Below, piece after piece: positions 17,337-25,637 of a stretch of 64,000 nucleotides of DNA. The stretch lies in contig CAJXKP010000004.1 of the NCBI GenBank assembly GCA_913055565.1, positions 45,392-109,391 of the forward strand, in the 5' to 3' direction. Positions within the stretch are counted from its first letter, which is position 1. The number at the start of each line of letters is the position of its first letter. Source of the stretch: an uncultured Ectothiorhodospiraceae bacterium (lineage in GTDB: Bacteria; Pseudomonadota; Gammaproteobacteria; Nitrococcales; Nitrococcaceae). The position numbers were made by a program, and so were the translations under genes. The notes below the pieces were generated by a model, which was not told the DNA's origin, searched no databases, and worked only from the letters and a program-made list of their open reading frames with translations.

Positions 17337-18518
17337 CTAAGCGTTGGAAGCGGGTTTGGCGTCGTGCTCGGTGCGCGGGTACAGGGGCAGGCAGGCGGCG
17401 ACGCCGATACCCAGCACGGCGAAGGCCAGGAACGTGGTGCGGTAGCCGAGCGCGGCGATGGACCAGCCGGCGATGGGTGAGCCGACGGCCTGCCCAATGG
17501 CGACCGCCAGGAAGGGCACGATGGAGCCGCTGGCCGGGCGGTGAGGCAGCAGCCGTACGCCGGTGACCAGATAGATCCCCGTGAGGCTCATGTAGACGAT
17601 GCCGAACAGGGCCGCGGAGGCAAGGCTGGTATCGAGCCGATCCGGGGCCAGCACAACCAAGCCCAACGCGCCCGCCATACCGATTAGCGCCAGGCTCTGG
17701 GCGCGAGCCGGGCCGTGACGGTCGGCGAAGTCGCTCGCCAGGCCGCCGAGCATGCCCGCGAGCCCCAGGACGAGCCAGAGCCAGCCGGTGCGCTCCGGCG
17801 TCAGCCCGCCCACCTCGACGACCATGTCGGGGGTGAACAGCCAGTACGCCGAGCTCACCATGCCCATGCCGAAGGCGAATGCCCCCAGACGGCTCAGGGG
17901 CCCCAGATCCTGCTTGCTCGGGATGGGCAAGACGCTGTCCGAGGCGGGCTGGTTGCTGTAGCCGGGCTGCGGTAGTGCCCGCCACGCCACGATCACGCAG
18001 ACCACGGCGATGGCGGCAAAGCCCGTATAGGCATAGCGCCAGGCCTCCGCGAGTACCAGTACGGTCGGCACACAGACCGCGACGCCGAAACTCGTTCCGG
18101 CATTCATGATGGCACTGACGCGGCCGTGCTGGATGGCCGCGACGGCCTGATGGAGGCCCTTGGTGAGCGCGGGCATCATCAGCCCCGTACACACCCCGCA
18201 GGCGAATACGCCAACGCCGAGGATAACGGCGTGGCCCGCCTGACTGATGGTGGCGAGGCCGGCGGCGCCCAGGGCACTGGCCAGCACCGCCGCCCTCGCC
18301 GCGCCCAGGCGTTCCGCCAGGGGTGAGGCCACGATGCTGGCGACGGCGAAACTCACGAACGGCATAGCGCCAATGATCCCCATGATATCGGGACTGAGCC
18401 CCAGGTCGGCGCGTATCGCGGGGACGAACAATCCGAACGCGAAGCGGGCCAGGCCGTAGCTCATGGCGATCAGGCCGGCCCCGATGAGGGCGTAAGAGGT
18501 GGTCGTTGTGCGTTTCAC
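17337..18518 (-). CDS. MFS transporter (YbfB/YjiJ type)
   Basis: 393 residues with a GTG start and a GGAGACC site. Twelve membrane helices are expected. The YGLARFAFGLFVPAIRADLGLS N-terminal segment is characteristic of YbfB/YjiJ or CynX-like MFS proteins. Other blocks are SPLAERLGAARAAVLAS (loop 2-3) and GLASDFADRHGPARAQSL (loop 8-9). It is likely a proton-driven exporter or importer of small molecules; the substrate is unknown. It stands alone, and its promoter lies in the region shared with repeat element A and the divergent yheS gene. Confidence 0.85.
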   Translation of the reverse strand: MKRTTTTSYALIGAGLIAMSYGLARFAFGLFVPAIRADLGLSPDIMGIIGAMPFVSFAVASIVASPLAERLGAARAAVLASALGAAGLATISQAGHAVILGVGVFACGVCTGLMMPALTKGLHQAVAAIQHGRVSAIMNAGTSFGVAVCVPTVLVLAEAWRYAYTGFAAIAVVCVIVAWRALPQPGYSNQPASDSVLPIPSKQDLGPLSRLGAFAFGMGMVSSAYWLFTPDMVVEVGGLTPERTGWLWLVLGLAGMLGGLASDFADRHGPARAQSLALIGMAGALGLVVLAPDRLDTSLASAALFGIVYMSLTGIYLVTGVRLLPHRPASGSIVPFLAVAIGQAVGSPIAGWSIAALGYRTTFLAFAVLGIGVAACLPLYPRTEHDAKPASNA

Positions 18519-18655
18519 CGTTGGTCTCCGTCGGTGTTGGATGGACGCGCGTGCCGGTCTCGCGGCGGCGCCGTTGCCAACGCCGCCCGCGAGTTAGGTC
18601 AAGCATTATAGGGCCTGCGGGTTGAATCGAGTCCACGAGCGACTCGTTGGCGCCC

Positions 18656-18820
18656 GCAAATCTCATTTCGGCCCTCGATTTGGTCGCGTTACCCCCTGCC
18701 GAGGGACGCCACAAACCCTCCATGGGGGCTCGACTGCGGCCTTCCCTGGCCGCACACGCCCTCGGCAGGGGGTAACGCGACCACGCGCCCTCCTGGGGAC
18801 CACATCATTAAAATTGCTGC
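18656..18820. repeat. palindromic dispersed element, copy A
   Basis: A 165-base element also present at 49730-49893. Two perfect 25-base inverted arms (18681-18705 and 18759-18783) flank a 53-base loop (18706-18758). Outer flanks, starting GCAA-TCTCATTT on the left and ending CACATCATTA-AATTGCTGC on the right, are conserved in the same orientation in both copies. The loop contains a smaller GC-rich stem. The loop is inverted relative to copy B, with 47 of 53 bases matching after reverse complementing. It lies between the MFS and yheS starts. No coding capacity; it resembles a MITE or REP-type element. Confidence 0.9.
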
Positions 18821-18874
18821 GATAGCGCTGGCATCTTTGCCTTATGACGGGTGGGTCGCTATTGTCGGTGGGCT

Positions 18875-20815
18875 ATGATCAAGCTAGACAGTATTACGCT
18901 GAGACGCGGCGTCGAGCCGCTCATCGAGCAGAGTTCGGCGACCATCTACCCCGGCCACCATGTCGGCCTGGTCGGGGGCAACGGTACGGGCAAGAGTTCG
19001 CTGTTCTCGCTGCTCCAGGGCGAGCTCGGCACCGATGCGGGCGAGGTCCATGTGCCGTCGGATTGGACGATCGCGCACCTCGCCCAGGAGACGCCAGCGC
19101 TCGAGCGTTCCGCCATCGACCACGTTATGGACGGCGATACGGAGCTGCGCGCGGCTGAGGCGGCCATCGAGTCGGCCCACGCCAGCGGCGACGGCCACGC
19201 CATTGGCGAGGCCCATGCCCGCTACGATAACGCGGGCGGCTACACGGCCCGTGCCCGCGCTGGCGAGTTGCTCTCGGGTCTGGGTTTCCCGGCTCGCGTC
19301 CACGACCAACCCGTGGCCGCCTTCTCCGGTGGCTGGCGGGTGCGCATCAACCTGGCCCGGGCGTTGATGTGTCCCTCGGACCTGCTGCTTCTCGACGAGC
19401 CCACCAACCACCTGGACCTGGAGGCCGTTCTCTGGCTCGAAGGCTGGCTTCGCCAGTACCAGGGGACGCTGATCCTGATCTCCCACGATCGCGATTTCCT
19501 GGACGCCGTCTGCGGCGAGATCCTGCACATCGAGCGCCGGCGTATGACCCTCTACCGTGGGGGCTATACCGATTTCGAGCGCCAGCGTGCCGAGCATCTG
19601 GCCCAGCAGCAGGCGATGTACGAGAAGCAGCAGCGCGAGATCGCGCACATGCAGAAGTTCATCAACCGCTGGCGCGCCCAGGCGAACAAGGCCAAGGCGG
19701 CCCAGAGCCGCGTTAAGGCCATCGAGCGTATGGAGAAGGTCGCGCCAGCGCACGTGGACTCGCCGTTCGATTTCCGCTTTCCCGAGGCCCCAGAGGCGTC
19801 GAGTCCCCTGATTAGCCTGCAGCGCGTGAGCTTAGGTTACGGCGATCAACCTATCCTGCGCGATGTGGATCTCAGTCTTCGGCCCGGTGCTCGTGTTGGC
19901 CTCCTTGGTCCCAATGGGGCGGGCAAGTCCACGTTGGTTAAGGCCCTGGCGGGCGAGAAGGAGCCCATCACCGGCGATATCGTGCGCAGCAACAAGATTC
20001 GGGTGGGCTATTTCGCCCAGCACCAGCTGGATCAGCTCGATACCAGCGCCTCGCCGGTTGCCCACATCCAGCAGATCAGCCCGAATGCCCGCTTGCAGCG
20101 GGTGCGCGATTTTCTAGGCGGTTTCGACTTCCACGGCGAGCAGGCAACGAGCCCGGTGGCGCCGTTCTCCGGTGGCGAGAAGGCGCGGCTGGTGCTCGCG
20201 ATGCTCGTTTGGCATGCGCCTAACCTGCTGCTCCTCGACGAGCCCACGAACCACCTTGATCTGGAGATGCGCCACGCATTAACCGTCGCACTTCAGGGTT
20301 ACGAGGGGGCTGTGGTTACGGTCTCCCACGACCGCCACCTGCTCAACTCCACGGTGGATGACTATGTGCTCGTCGCGGATGGCGCGGCGCAGCCCTTCGA
20401 CGGCGATCTCAACGATTACCATAAGTGGCTCAAGCAGCAGGATCGCGACGACGGGCCCGAGGTGGCGGATGTGCAGCCCGCCGAGGCGCCAGCCGAGCCC
20501 ACCCCGGAGCCGGCCGAGGCGACCAGTTCGGCCGACCGCAAAGAGGCGCGTCGCCAGGAGGCCGCGCGCCGGCAGGCCATTAAGCCGCTCAAGGATCGGG
20601 TGCAACGACTGCTGGATGACATTGCGGCGGTAGACGCCGAGTTACGCGACGTCGAGGCCAAGCTTGCCGACCCTGAGCTCTACAACGACGACGCCAAGGA
20701 GCGCTTGAACGAGCTACTGCGCCATCAGGGCGAGCTCAAGTCGCGCTACGAGGGATTGGAGAGCGAGTGGATGGCGGCCGAGGAAGAGCTCCAGTCGGCG
20801 CAGGCCAGTGCGTAG
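18875..20815 (+). CDS. yheS: ABC-F family ATPase YheS
   Basis: 646 residues from the ATG at 18875 (a GTG at 18851 in frame is less likely). Two ABC modules: Walker A GGNGTGKSS at 34-42 with signature FSGGWRVRINLA, and a second GPNGAGKST with signature FSGGEKARLVLAM. Both have LLLLDEPTNHLDLE Walker B motifs. The inter-domain linker carries the QQAMYEKQQREIAHMQKFI arm helices. A charged coiled-coil C-terminal domain (about 560-646) is preceded by a Pro/Glu/Ala linker. The sequence closely follows E. coli YheS. ABC-F proteins act at the ribosome E site to relieve stalled translation. There are no membrane segments. Confidence 0.96.
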   Translation: MIKLDSITLRRGVEPLIEQSSATIYPGHHVGLVGGNGTGKSSLFSLLQGELGTDAGEVHVPSDWTIAHLAQETPALERSAIDHVMDGDTELRAAEAAIESAHASGDGHAIGEAHARYDNAGGYTARARAGELLSGLGFPARVHDQPVAAFSGGWRVRINLARALMCPSDLLLLDEPTNHLDLEAVLWLEGWLRQYQGTLILISHDRDFLDAVCGEILHIERRRMTLYRGGYTDFERQRAEHLAQQQAMYEKQQREIAHMQKFINRWRAQANKAKAAQSRVKAIERMEKVAPAHVDSPFDFRFPEAPEASSPLISLQRVSLGYGDQPILRDVDLSLRPGARVGLLGPNGAGKSTLVKALAGEKEPITGDIVRSNKIRVGYFAQHQLDQLDTSASPVAHIQQISPNARLQRVRDFLGGFDFHGEQATSPVAPFSGGEKARLVLAMLVWHAPNLLLLDEPTNHLDLEMRHALTVALQGYEGAVVTVSHDRHLLNSTVDDYVLVADGAAQPFDGDLNDYHKWLKQQDRDDGPEVADVQPAEAPAEPTPEPAEATSSADRKEARRQEAARRQAIKPLKDRVQRLLDDIAAVDAELRDVEAKLADPELYNDDAKERLNELLRHQGELKSRYEGLESEWMAAEEELQSAQASA

Positions 20816-20816
20816 T

Positions 20817-21155
20817 TCAGCCGCCCCCGCGCGGAGCGAACAGGATCATGGCAGCGCCGGCTAGGCACACGGTGGCGCCGGCTGCGTCCCAGCGGTCGGG
20901 GCGGTGGCCCTCCACGGCCCAAAGCCAGGCGAGAGAGCCGGCGATGTAGACGCCACCATAGGCGGCGTAGGCTCGGCCAGCGAATGCCGTGTCGACGCGG
21001 GTGAGGAACCAGGCGAAGGCGATCAGCGCCGCCACGCCGGCGACGGCCCACCACGCGCTCTTACCCAGGCGCAGCCAGGCCCAGAACGCGAAGCAGCCTC
21101 CGATCTCGGCGATGGCGGCTGCCAGGTAGATGCCGAGTGTCACGATAGGGTTCAT
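20817..21155 (-). CDS. ynfA: YnfA family small membrane protein (UPF0060)
   Basis: 112 residues with four membrane helices. It matches the UPF0060/YnfA family throughout: the [20 protein letters not shown]-terminal helix, [18 protein letters not shown], and the closing [20 protein letters not shown]. It is structurally related to small multidrug-resistance (SMR) proteins and has been proposed to export cationic compounds. The gene converges on yheS with only one base between the stops. No partner gene is apparent. Confidence 0.93.
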   Translation of the reverse strand: MNPIVTLGIYLAAAIAEIGGCFAFWAWLRLGKSAWWAVAGVAALIAFAWFLTRVDTAFAGRAYAAYGGVYIAGSLAWLWAVEGHRPDRWDAAGATVCLAGAAMILFAPRGGG

Positions 21156-21236
21156 GCCGATGCCCTCAGGAATAAATGCACTGCAAGCGAGCGGCCCGGC
21201 TCCGGCGGACAGTCATTGCCGGGTCCATGCCTGGTT

Positions 21237-21977
21237 ATGAGCGATGATGCTACAACCGGCCCCCTGTCCATTCTCTATCAGGATGACGATGTCGTCGTGG
21301 TGGATAAGCCATCGGATCTGTTGGTCCATCGCACCGCCGTGGACGGGGATAACGACGCCGCGTTGCAGCGCGTACGCGACCAGATCGGGCAGTGGGTCTA
21401 CCCCGTGCATCGCCTGGATCGGCCAACCTCTGGGGCGCTGGTTTTTGGCCTCACCCCCGAGGCCGCCTCACAGCTGGCCGCGGACTTCCGCGAGCACGCC
21501 GTTGACAAGCAATACCTCGCCATCGTCCGCGGCTGGCCCGCCGAGCACGACGTCATCGATCGGCCGCTGAGCCCGGATAAGAAACGCCCCGCGCGTGCTA
21601 GTCGCACGCGTTTTACCCGCCTGGCGACCGTTGAACTGCCCGTCGCCGTCTCGCGTTTTCCCACCGCGCGCTACGCCCTGGTCCGCGCGGTGCCGGAGAG
21701 CGGCCGGCGTCACCAAATACGACGCCACCTCAACGGCATCAGCCACCCCATCGTGGGCGACGTCGCGCGCGGCGACCGCCACCACAACCGCTTCTTCCGC
21801 GAGCGCTTCGATAGCCAGCGCCTGCTGCTCCACGCCCAACAGCTCGCCTTCCGCCATCCGGTGATGCGGCGGTCATGCGTCGTCCAGGCGCCGCTGCCGA
21901 CGGTGTTCCAACGCTTGGCCCAGGCCTTCGATTGGTCCCTGGACGCGAGCGTTTTAGGCGACGCTCGGTCGAGTTAA
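21237..21977 (+). CDS. truC: tRNA pseudouridine(65) synthase TruC
   Basis: 246 residues from the ATG at 21237. The RluA/RsuA-family core begins ILYQDDDVVVVDKPSDLLVH. The catalytic block HRLDRPTSG holds the essential Asp. It continues with the ESGRRHQIRRHL motif and GDVARGDRHHNRFF, the TruC-specific feature. There is no S4 domain, as expected for TruC. It isomerises U65 in the acceptor/T region of certain tRNAs. The longer upstream frame overlaps ynfA on the other strand and is not coding in style. Confidence 0.92.
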   Translation: MSDDATTGPLSILYQDDDVVVVDKPSDLLVHRTAVDGDNDAALQRVRDQIGQWVYPVHRLDRPTSGALVFGLTPEAASQLAADFREHAVDKQYLAIVRGWPAEHDVIDRPLSPDKKRPARASRTRFTRLATVELPVAVSRFPTARYALVRAVPESGRRHQIRRHLNGISHPIVGDVARGDRHHNRFFRERFDSQRLLLHAQQLAFRHPVMRRSCVVQAPLPTVFQRLAQAFDWSLDASVLGDARSS

Positions 21978-22112
21978 CGCTGGTATTCGTGACGTCCGTC
22001 CAGCGCCAGGCGCTACCAAGTCTCGCGGATTCGATCACCCTGCGAGGCGCAAGGTTTGCGCTGGCGAGCGCGTCTAGGTAGCTTGTAACATGCTTTGATA
22101 GAGATATTTGGA

Positions 22113-22122
22113 TATGCGCATA
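22113..22122. promoter_or_regulatory. AT-rich segment with 10-base palindrome upstream of arsC
   Basis: TATGCGCATA is a perfect palindrome inside an AT-rich stretch (about 22104-22134) bounded by ATATTT and AAATAT, directly before the arsC start in an otherwise GC-rich region. It could be an operator (ArsR-like or other), or simply the -10 region. No arsR gene is nearby. Confidence 0.3.
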
Positions 22123-22132
22123 GGTATTAAAT

Positions 22133-22654
22133 ATGAGCGAGGCTCGCCCTTATCATGTACTGTTTCTATGTACCGGGAACAGCGCACGCAGCATCTTCGC
22201 CGAGGCCCTGATCAACGCCATGGGCCGCGGTCGATTCCGTGGCTTTAGCGCGGGCAGCCATCCCGAAGACCAACCCCACCCTGTAACCTTGGCTGTGCTG
22301 GAAGAGTCGCTTCACGACGTTAGCGGCCTCCGTAGTAAACACTGGAGCGAGTTCAGCGGCGAGCACGCCGTGCCCCTGGATTTCGTCTTTACGGTTTGTG
22401 ATCGGGCGGCGGCGGAGCCTTGCGCGGTTTGGCCGAGCCAGCCTATCACCGCCCACTGGGGGATCCAGGACCCTGTGGCGCTCGACCTCGGTGAGGCCGC
22501 TGATCGGGATGAGCGAATGAAGCCCTTTAGAGCGACCTTCCTGGCGTTGCAACAACGAATCGCGTTGTTTACCAACTTGCCGTTGGCGTCGCTGGACCGT
22601 CTCGCCATTCAGGCCGAAGTTGACCGCATCGGCGAGGGCGGGACAGCACAATAG
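22133..22654 (+). CDS. arsC: arsenate reductase, low-molecular-weight phosphatase type (thioredoxin-coupled)
   Basis: 173 residues. The phosphatase-like P-loop CTGNSARS begins at Cys13. The two further redox cysteines, Cys89 and Cys97, sit in FTVCDRAAAEPCAVWP, giving the three-Cys relay typical of pI258-type ArsC. The enzyme reduces arsenate to arsenite using thioredoxin. The C-terminus is some 30 residues longer than minimal ArsC and is Leu/Arg rich. No arsB, acr3 or arsR is adjacent, so it is an orphan. The ribosome site is weak. Confidence 0.92.
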   Translation: MSEARPYHVLFLCTGNSARSIFAEALINAMGRGRFRGFSAGSHPEDQPHPVTLAVLEESLHDVSGLRSKHWSEFSGEHAVPLDFVFTVCDRAAAEPCAVWPSQPITAHWGIQDPVALDLGEAADRDERMKPFRATFLALQQRIALFTNLPLASLDRLAIQAEVDRIGEGGTAQ

Positions 22655-23016
22655 GCGGTGATGTGGCCCCGACTGGCCTTTACGCCTAACTGCGCCGCAG
22701 CCCCGACAATGCGCGGTTCGCCCCCTTACAGTATCCATCGGTGAGCGCCGCGGATGGAGCCGCACGGCCCTCGGCCGTATGCGCGGGATATGAACGTTGA
22801 CCGGGCCACCTTGGCCGGGGCGCCATCGCGACGGGCGCTGGCGCCTATAACGATCCTCGATCCAACCACCACCTACCTGGCGGTCTACCGGCGCCGGGTG
22901 GCCACTGGTTGTTATGCTGGACTTTACTGGCGTTCAGCCTAGCAGCGCTGGGATGGCGCGGTGGCGGAATCCTGCGTTCGGGTTGCGTTTAAATACGAAC
23001 AAGACAGAGGGTAAAC
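22655..23016. other. intergenic region between arsC and the beta-barrel gene
   Basis: About 360 bases without a credible gene; the frames present have no conserved character. It contains imperfect GC-rich inverted sequence around 22820-22860 and probably carries the promoter of the outer-membrane protein gene near its right end. Confidence 0.4.
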
Positions 23017-23778
23017 ATGGCGATGCCATCGAAGGGCAGTATGTTGGTCGGTGCGGTTGGCCTGATGTTGGCCGGCGGCAGTCATGCCGCGGATTTGAGT
23101 TTGAGCGGCGGTGTCGGCGGCTGGGATCAGGGCCTGTCGGGCGAGTTCTCCGATGCGGGCAATCGCAGCTTCGACCTTGAGGATGACGCTGGGCTGGACG
23201 ACACCTCGAATGTCTACGTGTGGGCGCAGCTTGAGCATCCGATCTTCCTGCTACCGAACATCCGGCTCGAGCACACCCGTTTCGATACCGACGGCAACGG
23301 GACGGTTGAGCGCAACTTCACGTTCCGGGGCGAGAACTTCCAGGTCAGGGAGGATGTAAGCTCGGAGTTCGAGCTCAATCAGACGGATATCATCGGCTAT
23401 TACAGTATCTGGGATACGCTCGTTGATCTAGACCTCGGCCTGGATGTCCGATTGGTGGATGGTGACGTGGCGATCCAGTCCCAACGCACCGGCCGCACGG
23501 CCTCGGAGTCGTTTACCGCGCCGGTGCCGATGGCCTACGCAGCGGCCCGCTTCGATGTCCCTGGCACGGGCGCCTGGATTCGGGCTCAGGGTAGCGGTGT
23601 CGGCTTTGACGGCAACAGTTATTTGGATGCGCGGGCCACGATGGGCTATACGTTCGGCTTTGGGGGCGGTGTCGAGTTGGGGTATCGCCGCCAGGATCTG
23701 GAGATCGATGACGTCGATGATGTCGACGGCGATCTCGAGATCGACGGCGCGTTCGCGGGCGTCTACTACGCGTTCTGA
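23017..23778 (+). CDS. TIGR04219-type outer-membrane beta-barrel protein
   Basis: 253 residues. A signal peptide ends at about Ala25 (SHAADLS). The mature protein alternates hydrophobic and polar residues as in beta strands, with acidic loops such as DVDDVDGDLEIDGA. It ends in GVYYAF, with the terminal Phe that the BAM complex recognises. LSGGVGGWDQGLSGEF near the N-terminus and the FLLPNIRLEHTRF strand match the TIGR04219 family. The function is unknown; it is probably a small eight- to ten-strand barrel. It ends shortly before a strong bidirectional terminator. Confidence 0.85.
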   Translation: MAMPSKGSMLVGAVGLMLAGGSHAADLSLSGGVGGWDQGLSGEFSDAGNRSFDLEDDAGLDDTSNVYVWAQLEHPIFLLPNIRLEHTRFDTDGNGTVERNFTFRGENFQVREDVSSEFELNQTDIIGYYSIWDTLVDLDLGLDVRLVDGDVAIQSQRTGRTASESFTAPVPMAYAAARFDVPGTGAWIRAQGSGVGFDGNSYLDARATMGYTFGFGGGVELGYRRQDLEIDDVDDVDGDLEIDGAFAGVYYAF

Positions 23779-23808
23779 GGCGCTTTGAGCGAGACCAATA
23801 ACTCGCTG

Positions 23809-23852
23809 AAAACGGCCAGGCGGCGGCGATAAGGCCGCCGGCTGGCCGTTTT
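23809..23852. terminator. bidirectional intrinsic terminator hairpin
   Basis: AAAACGGCCAG and CTGGCCGTTTT arms extend into a GC-rich inner stem with a short loop, giving an A-tract on one side and a T-tract on the other. It lies between the convergent beta-barrel and radical SAM genes. Its last bases overlap the TAA stop of the radical SAM gene. Confidence 0.85.
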
Positions 23853-24816
23853 AGCCCCCGCAGCTGGCGCCGCCGAGGACGCAGAACGTGGCGCAGTGGG
23901 GGTGGTTGAGGGCCACCGACTGGAAGCTCTCCGCTAGGGTGTGTCCCAGCTCGAACTGCGGGTCATTGTAGGGCAGCAGTGTGCACGGTAGGACAACGGG
24001 GCGCTCCTCGCCCTTGCGTTTGATCACCATCCGCGAGCTGGCGCACATCTGATCGTCCGGCGAAACGCCCAACTTGGACCAGCAGCCCTCGCTAATCTCG
24101 GGCACGTCAGCGTTAGTGTCCATCTCGGGGAACAGTGCGAGCTTGTTGCGGTCGCGGGCGTTTAGGTCGATGCCCTCGCGTTCGAAGAACGCCGCGTAGC
24201 CCTCGCGCATCTGCTGCTCGGTTTCGTCGGTGAACAGCCGGCCGGCGATGTCCACCTCGAAGCCGTGACTGGTCAGCCAATGCAGGCCTCGCACCGCTGG
24301 CTCCCAGGATTTGGGGCCGCGCTCGGCCTCGTGGAGGTCCTGGGTGTAGTGGTCGATGGATACCCGAACGGTGAGCGCACGCCCGAAACGGTGATGCAGG
24401 TCCAGCAGCTCGTCGGCGCGCTTCATCATGGGTCTCATGGCGTTGGTTAGTACCAGCGTCTCGAAGCCGCGGCCGAGCGTATCCTCCAGGATCGGGATCA
24501 TGTCCGGGTTCATGAACGGCTCGCCGCCGGTGAACGCGATGCTGCGCGTGCCCAGCCCGTCGCGCTCGATCTCGTCGAGATACTCGGCGACCTCCTCGGC
24601 GCTGATGTAGACCAGGCTGTCGTTGCGCGGCGAGGATTCGATGTAGCAATTCCGGCAGGCGAGGTTGCACAGCGTGCCCGTGCAGAACCACAGGGTGTCC
24701 AGCTGGCGCAGGGCGACGTGGGCCCGCGCCTGACCGTCGGCGGTGACCGCCGGGTCCTGGAATTTCCGCAGATCGGGGAAGGTGGCGCCCGCGGCGCTGT
24801 TCGTGGTCATGGTCAC
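23851..24816 (-). CDS. radical SAM protein of unknown function
   Basis: 321 residues with a GGAG site. The radical SAM cluster motif CNLACRNC (CX3CX2C) is at Cys50, Cys54 and Cys57, preceded by an extra Cys45. FTGGEPF is the SAM-binding GGE motif. DQMCASSRMVIKRKGE and a Cys in VVLPCTLLPYND look like a SPASM-type auxiliary region. The C-terminus is unusual: HPHCATFC followed by a terminal GGASCGG. The enzyme should cleave SAM to make a 5'-deoxyadenosyl radical. Neither a precursor peptide nor a maturation partner is visible next to it. The role is not assignable. Confidence 0.85.
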   Translation of the reverse strand: MTMTTNSAAGATFPDLRKFQDPAVTADGQARAHVALRQLDTLWFCTGTLCNLACRNCYIESSPRNDSLVYISAEEVAEYLDEIERDGLGTRSIAFTGGEPFMNPDMIPILEDTLGRGFETLVLTNAMRPMMKRADELLDLHHRFGRALTVRVSIDHYTQDLHEAERGPKSWEPAVRGLHWLTSHGFEVDIAGRLFTDETEQQMREGYAAFFEREGIDLNARDRNKLALFPEMDTNADVPEISEGCWSKLGVSPDDQMCASSRMVIKRKGEERPVVLPCTLLPYNDPQFELGHTLAESFQSVALNHPHCATFCVLGGASCGG

Positions 24817-24998
24817 TCCTACGATGCCAGACGGCCCTGACGGGCCAACGAGTCGTTACACAGCAAGCTAGACGGTAGCGCGCTGCTGCCGCGCGGCCAA
24901 TCGGGGGAAACCCGTATCGTGCGTGGTGGCCGCCGGGGCCAACGGACTGGCCTTCAGGCCACCAGGCGCTCGGGGTCGAGATCCAGCTTGCTCATGAG

Positions 24999-25439
24999 CT
25001 ACCACAGCGCCTCCTTCTCGGCCTGCTCAAAGCGCTCATGCTTACCGTAGGGGTAATCGGCGACGGCCGCGGACGCGATATCCAGGCAGTAATCGAGGAC
25101 GGTGCGTGAACGGTCGGTCGGGTTGGGGCCCTGAGCGATGTTGAGCTCGGCGAGCTCTCGGAGCCGTTTGAGAAGTCCTGGGTCCGGGCGCTGGATAACA
25201 AAGCGCTCGATGAAATCGTTGATCTCATCAATGGATACCGGATTATCAACGCCGGCCGCCGTCTCCAGCTCGGCCATGTGCTCGACCAGGAACTTCTTGA
25301 TCAGCGAGATCTCGGCGTCTTGATTGCGTCCGTCGGCCCAGAGCATATCGACCAGTGGGATGACGTCGAGGACGTAGATCAGCTGGGGTGATACGTCGTG
25401 CTCGGCCTCCAACGCCGTGATGATCTCGTCGCGATTCAT
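24999..25439 (-). CDS. TerB-like domain protein
   Basis: 146 residues, all alpha-helical in appearance, with a GAAGAGG site before the ATG. VLDVIPLVDMLWADGRNQDAEISLIKKFL matches the TerB/TerB-like fold (tellurite resistance domain, possible metal binding by acidic residues). The Asp/Glu pattern A-D-G-x-x-x-x-A-E is conserved. No other ter genes are present, so tellurite resistance should not be inferred. It lies downstream of the dab operon beyond a hairpin. Confidence 0.72.
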   Translation of the reverse strand: MNRDEIITALEAEHDVSPQLIYVLDVIPLVDMLWADGRNQDAEISLIKKFLVEHMAELETAAGVDNPVSIDEINDFIERFVIQRPDPGLLKRLRELAELNIAQGPNPTDRSRTVLDYCLDIASAAVADYPYGKHERFEQAEKEALW

Positions 25440-25553
25440 AGCCTCTTCACCTGTCAGGCCCGCTGTTCACTGTCAGTGACCCTCCCAGGTCGGCCTTGGT
25501 ACAGGTGTGCCCAAGGCCTCGCCGTCCCTCCCATGGACTTTTGCTGTCCGGCA

Positions 25554-25589
25554 GGCTAGCACAGCGCTCGATACGGCGCTGTGCTAGCC
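25554..25589. terminator. perfect 14-bp inverted repeat downstream of dabA
   Basis: Arms GGCTAGCACAGCGC and GCGCTGTGCTAGCC are exact complements with an 8-base loop. The hairpin lies between the dabA stop and the terB-like gene, both on the minus strand. No U-tract follows on either strand, so it may be a Rho-assisted terminator, an RNA-stability hairpin or a protein-binding site. Confidence 0.5.
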
Positions 25590-25637
25590 GACTGTATCGC
25601 CGAGTTCGATGGATCGGCGGGTGTCCCGCGGCGCCGG

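Noticed and set aside
18616..18660. possible tRNA-like sequence before repeat copy A
   Set aside because: A short GAGTC/GACTC stem is present but no cloverleaf, T-loop or acceptor stem can be drawn.
17023..18723. 566-codon minus-strand frame spanning the DUF2007 and MFS genes
   Set aside because: Out-of-frame reading of GC-rich codons, rich in Arg/Gly/Ala; it contradicts the well-supported MFS frame.
18884..19753. 289-codon minus-strand frame within yheS
   Set aside because: Antisense shadow of a highly conserved ABC-F gene.
22754..22942. small plus-strand frame between arsC and the beta-barrel gene
   Set aside because: No ribosome site, no similarity to known small proteins, and a sequence typical of GC-rich noise.
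24999..25439. tellurite resistance gene terB
   Set aside because: Only the TerB-like fold is supported; there are no terACDE neighbours, so resistance is not claimed.
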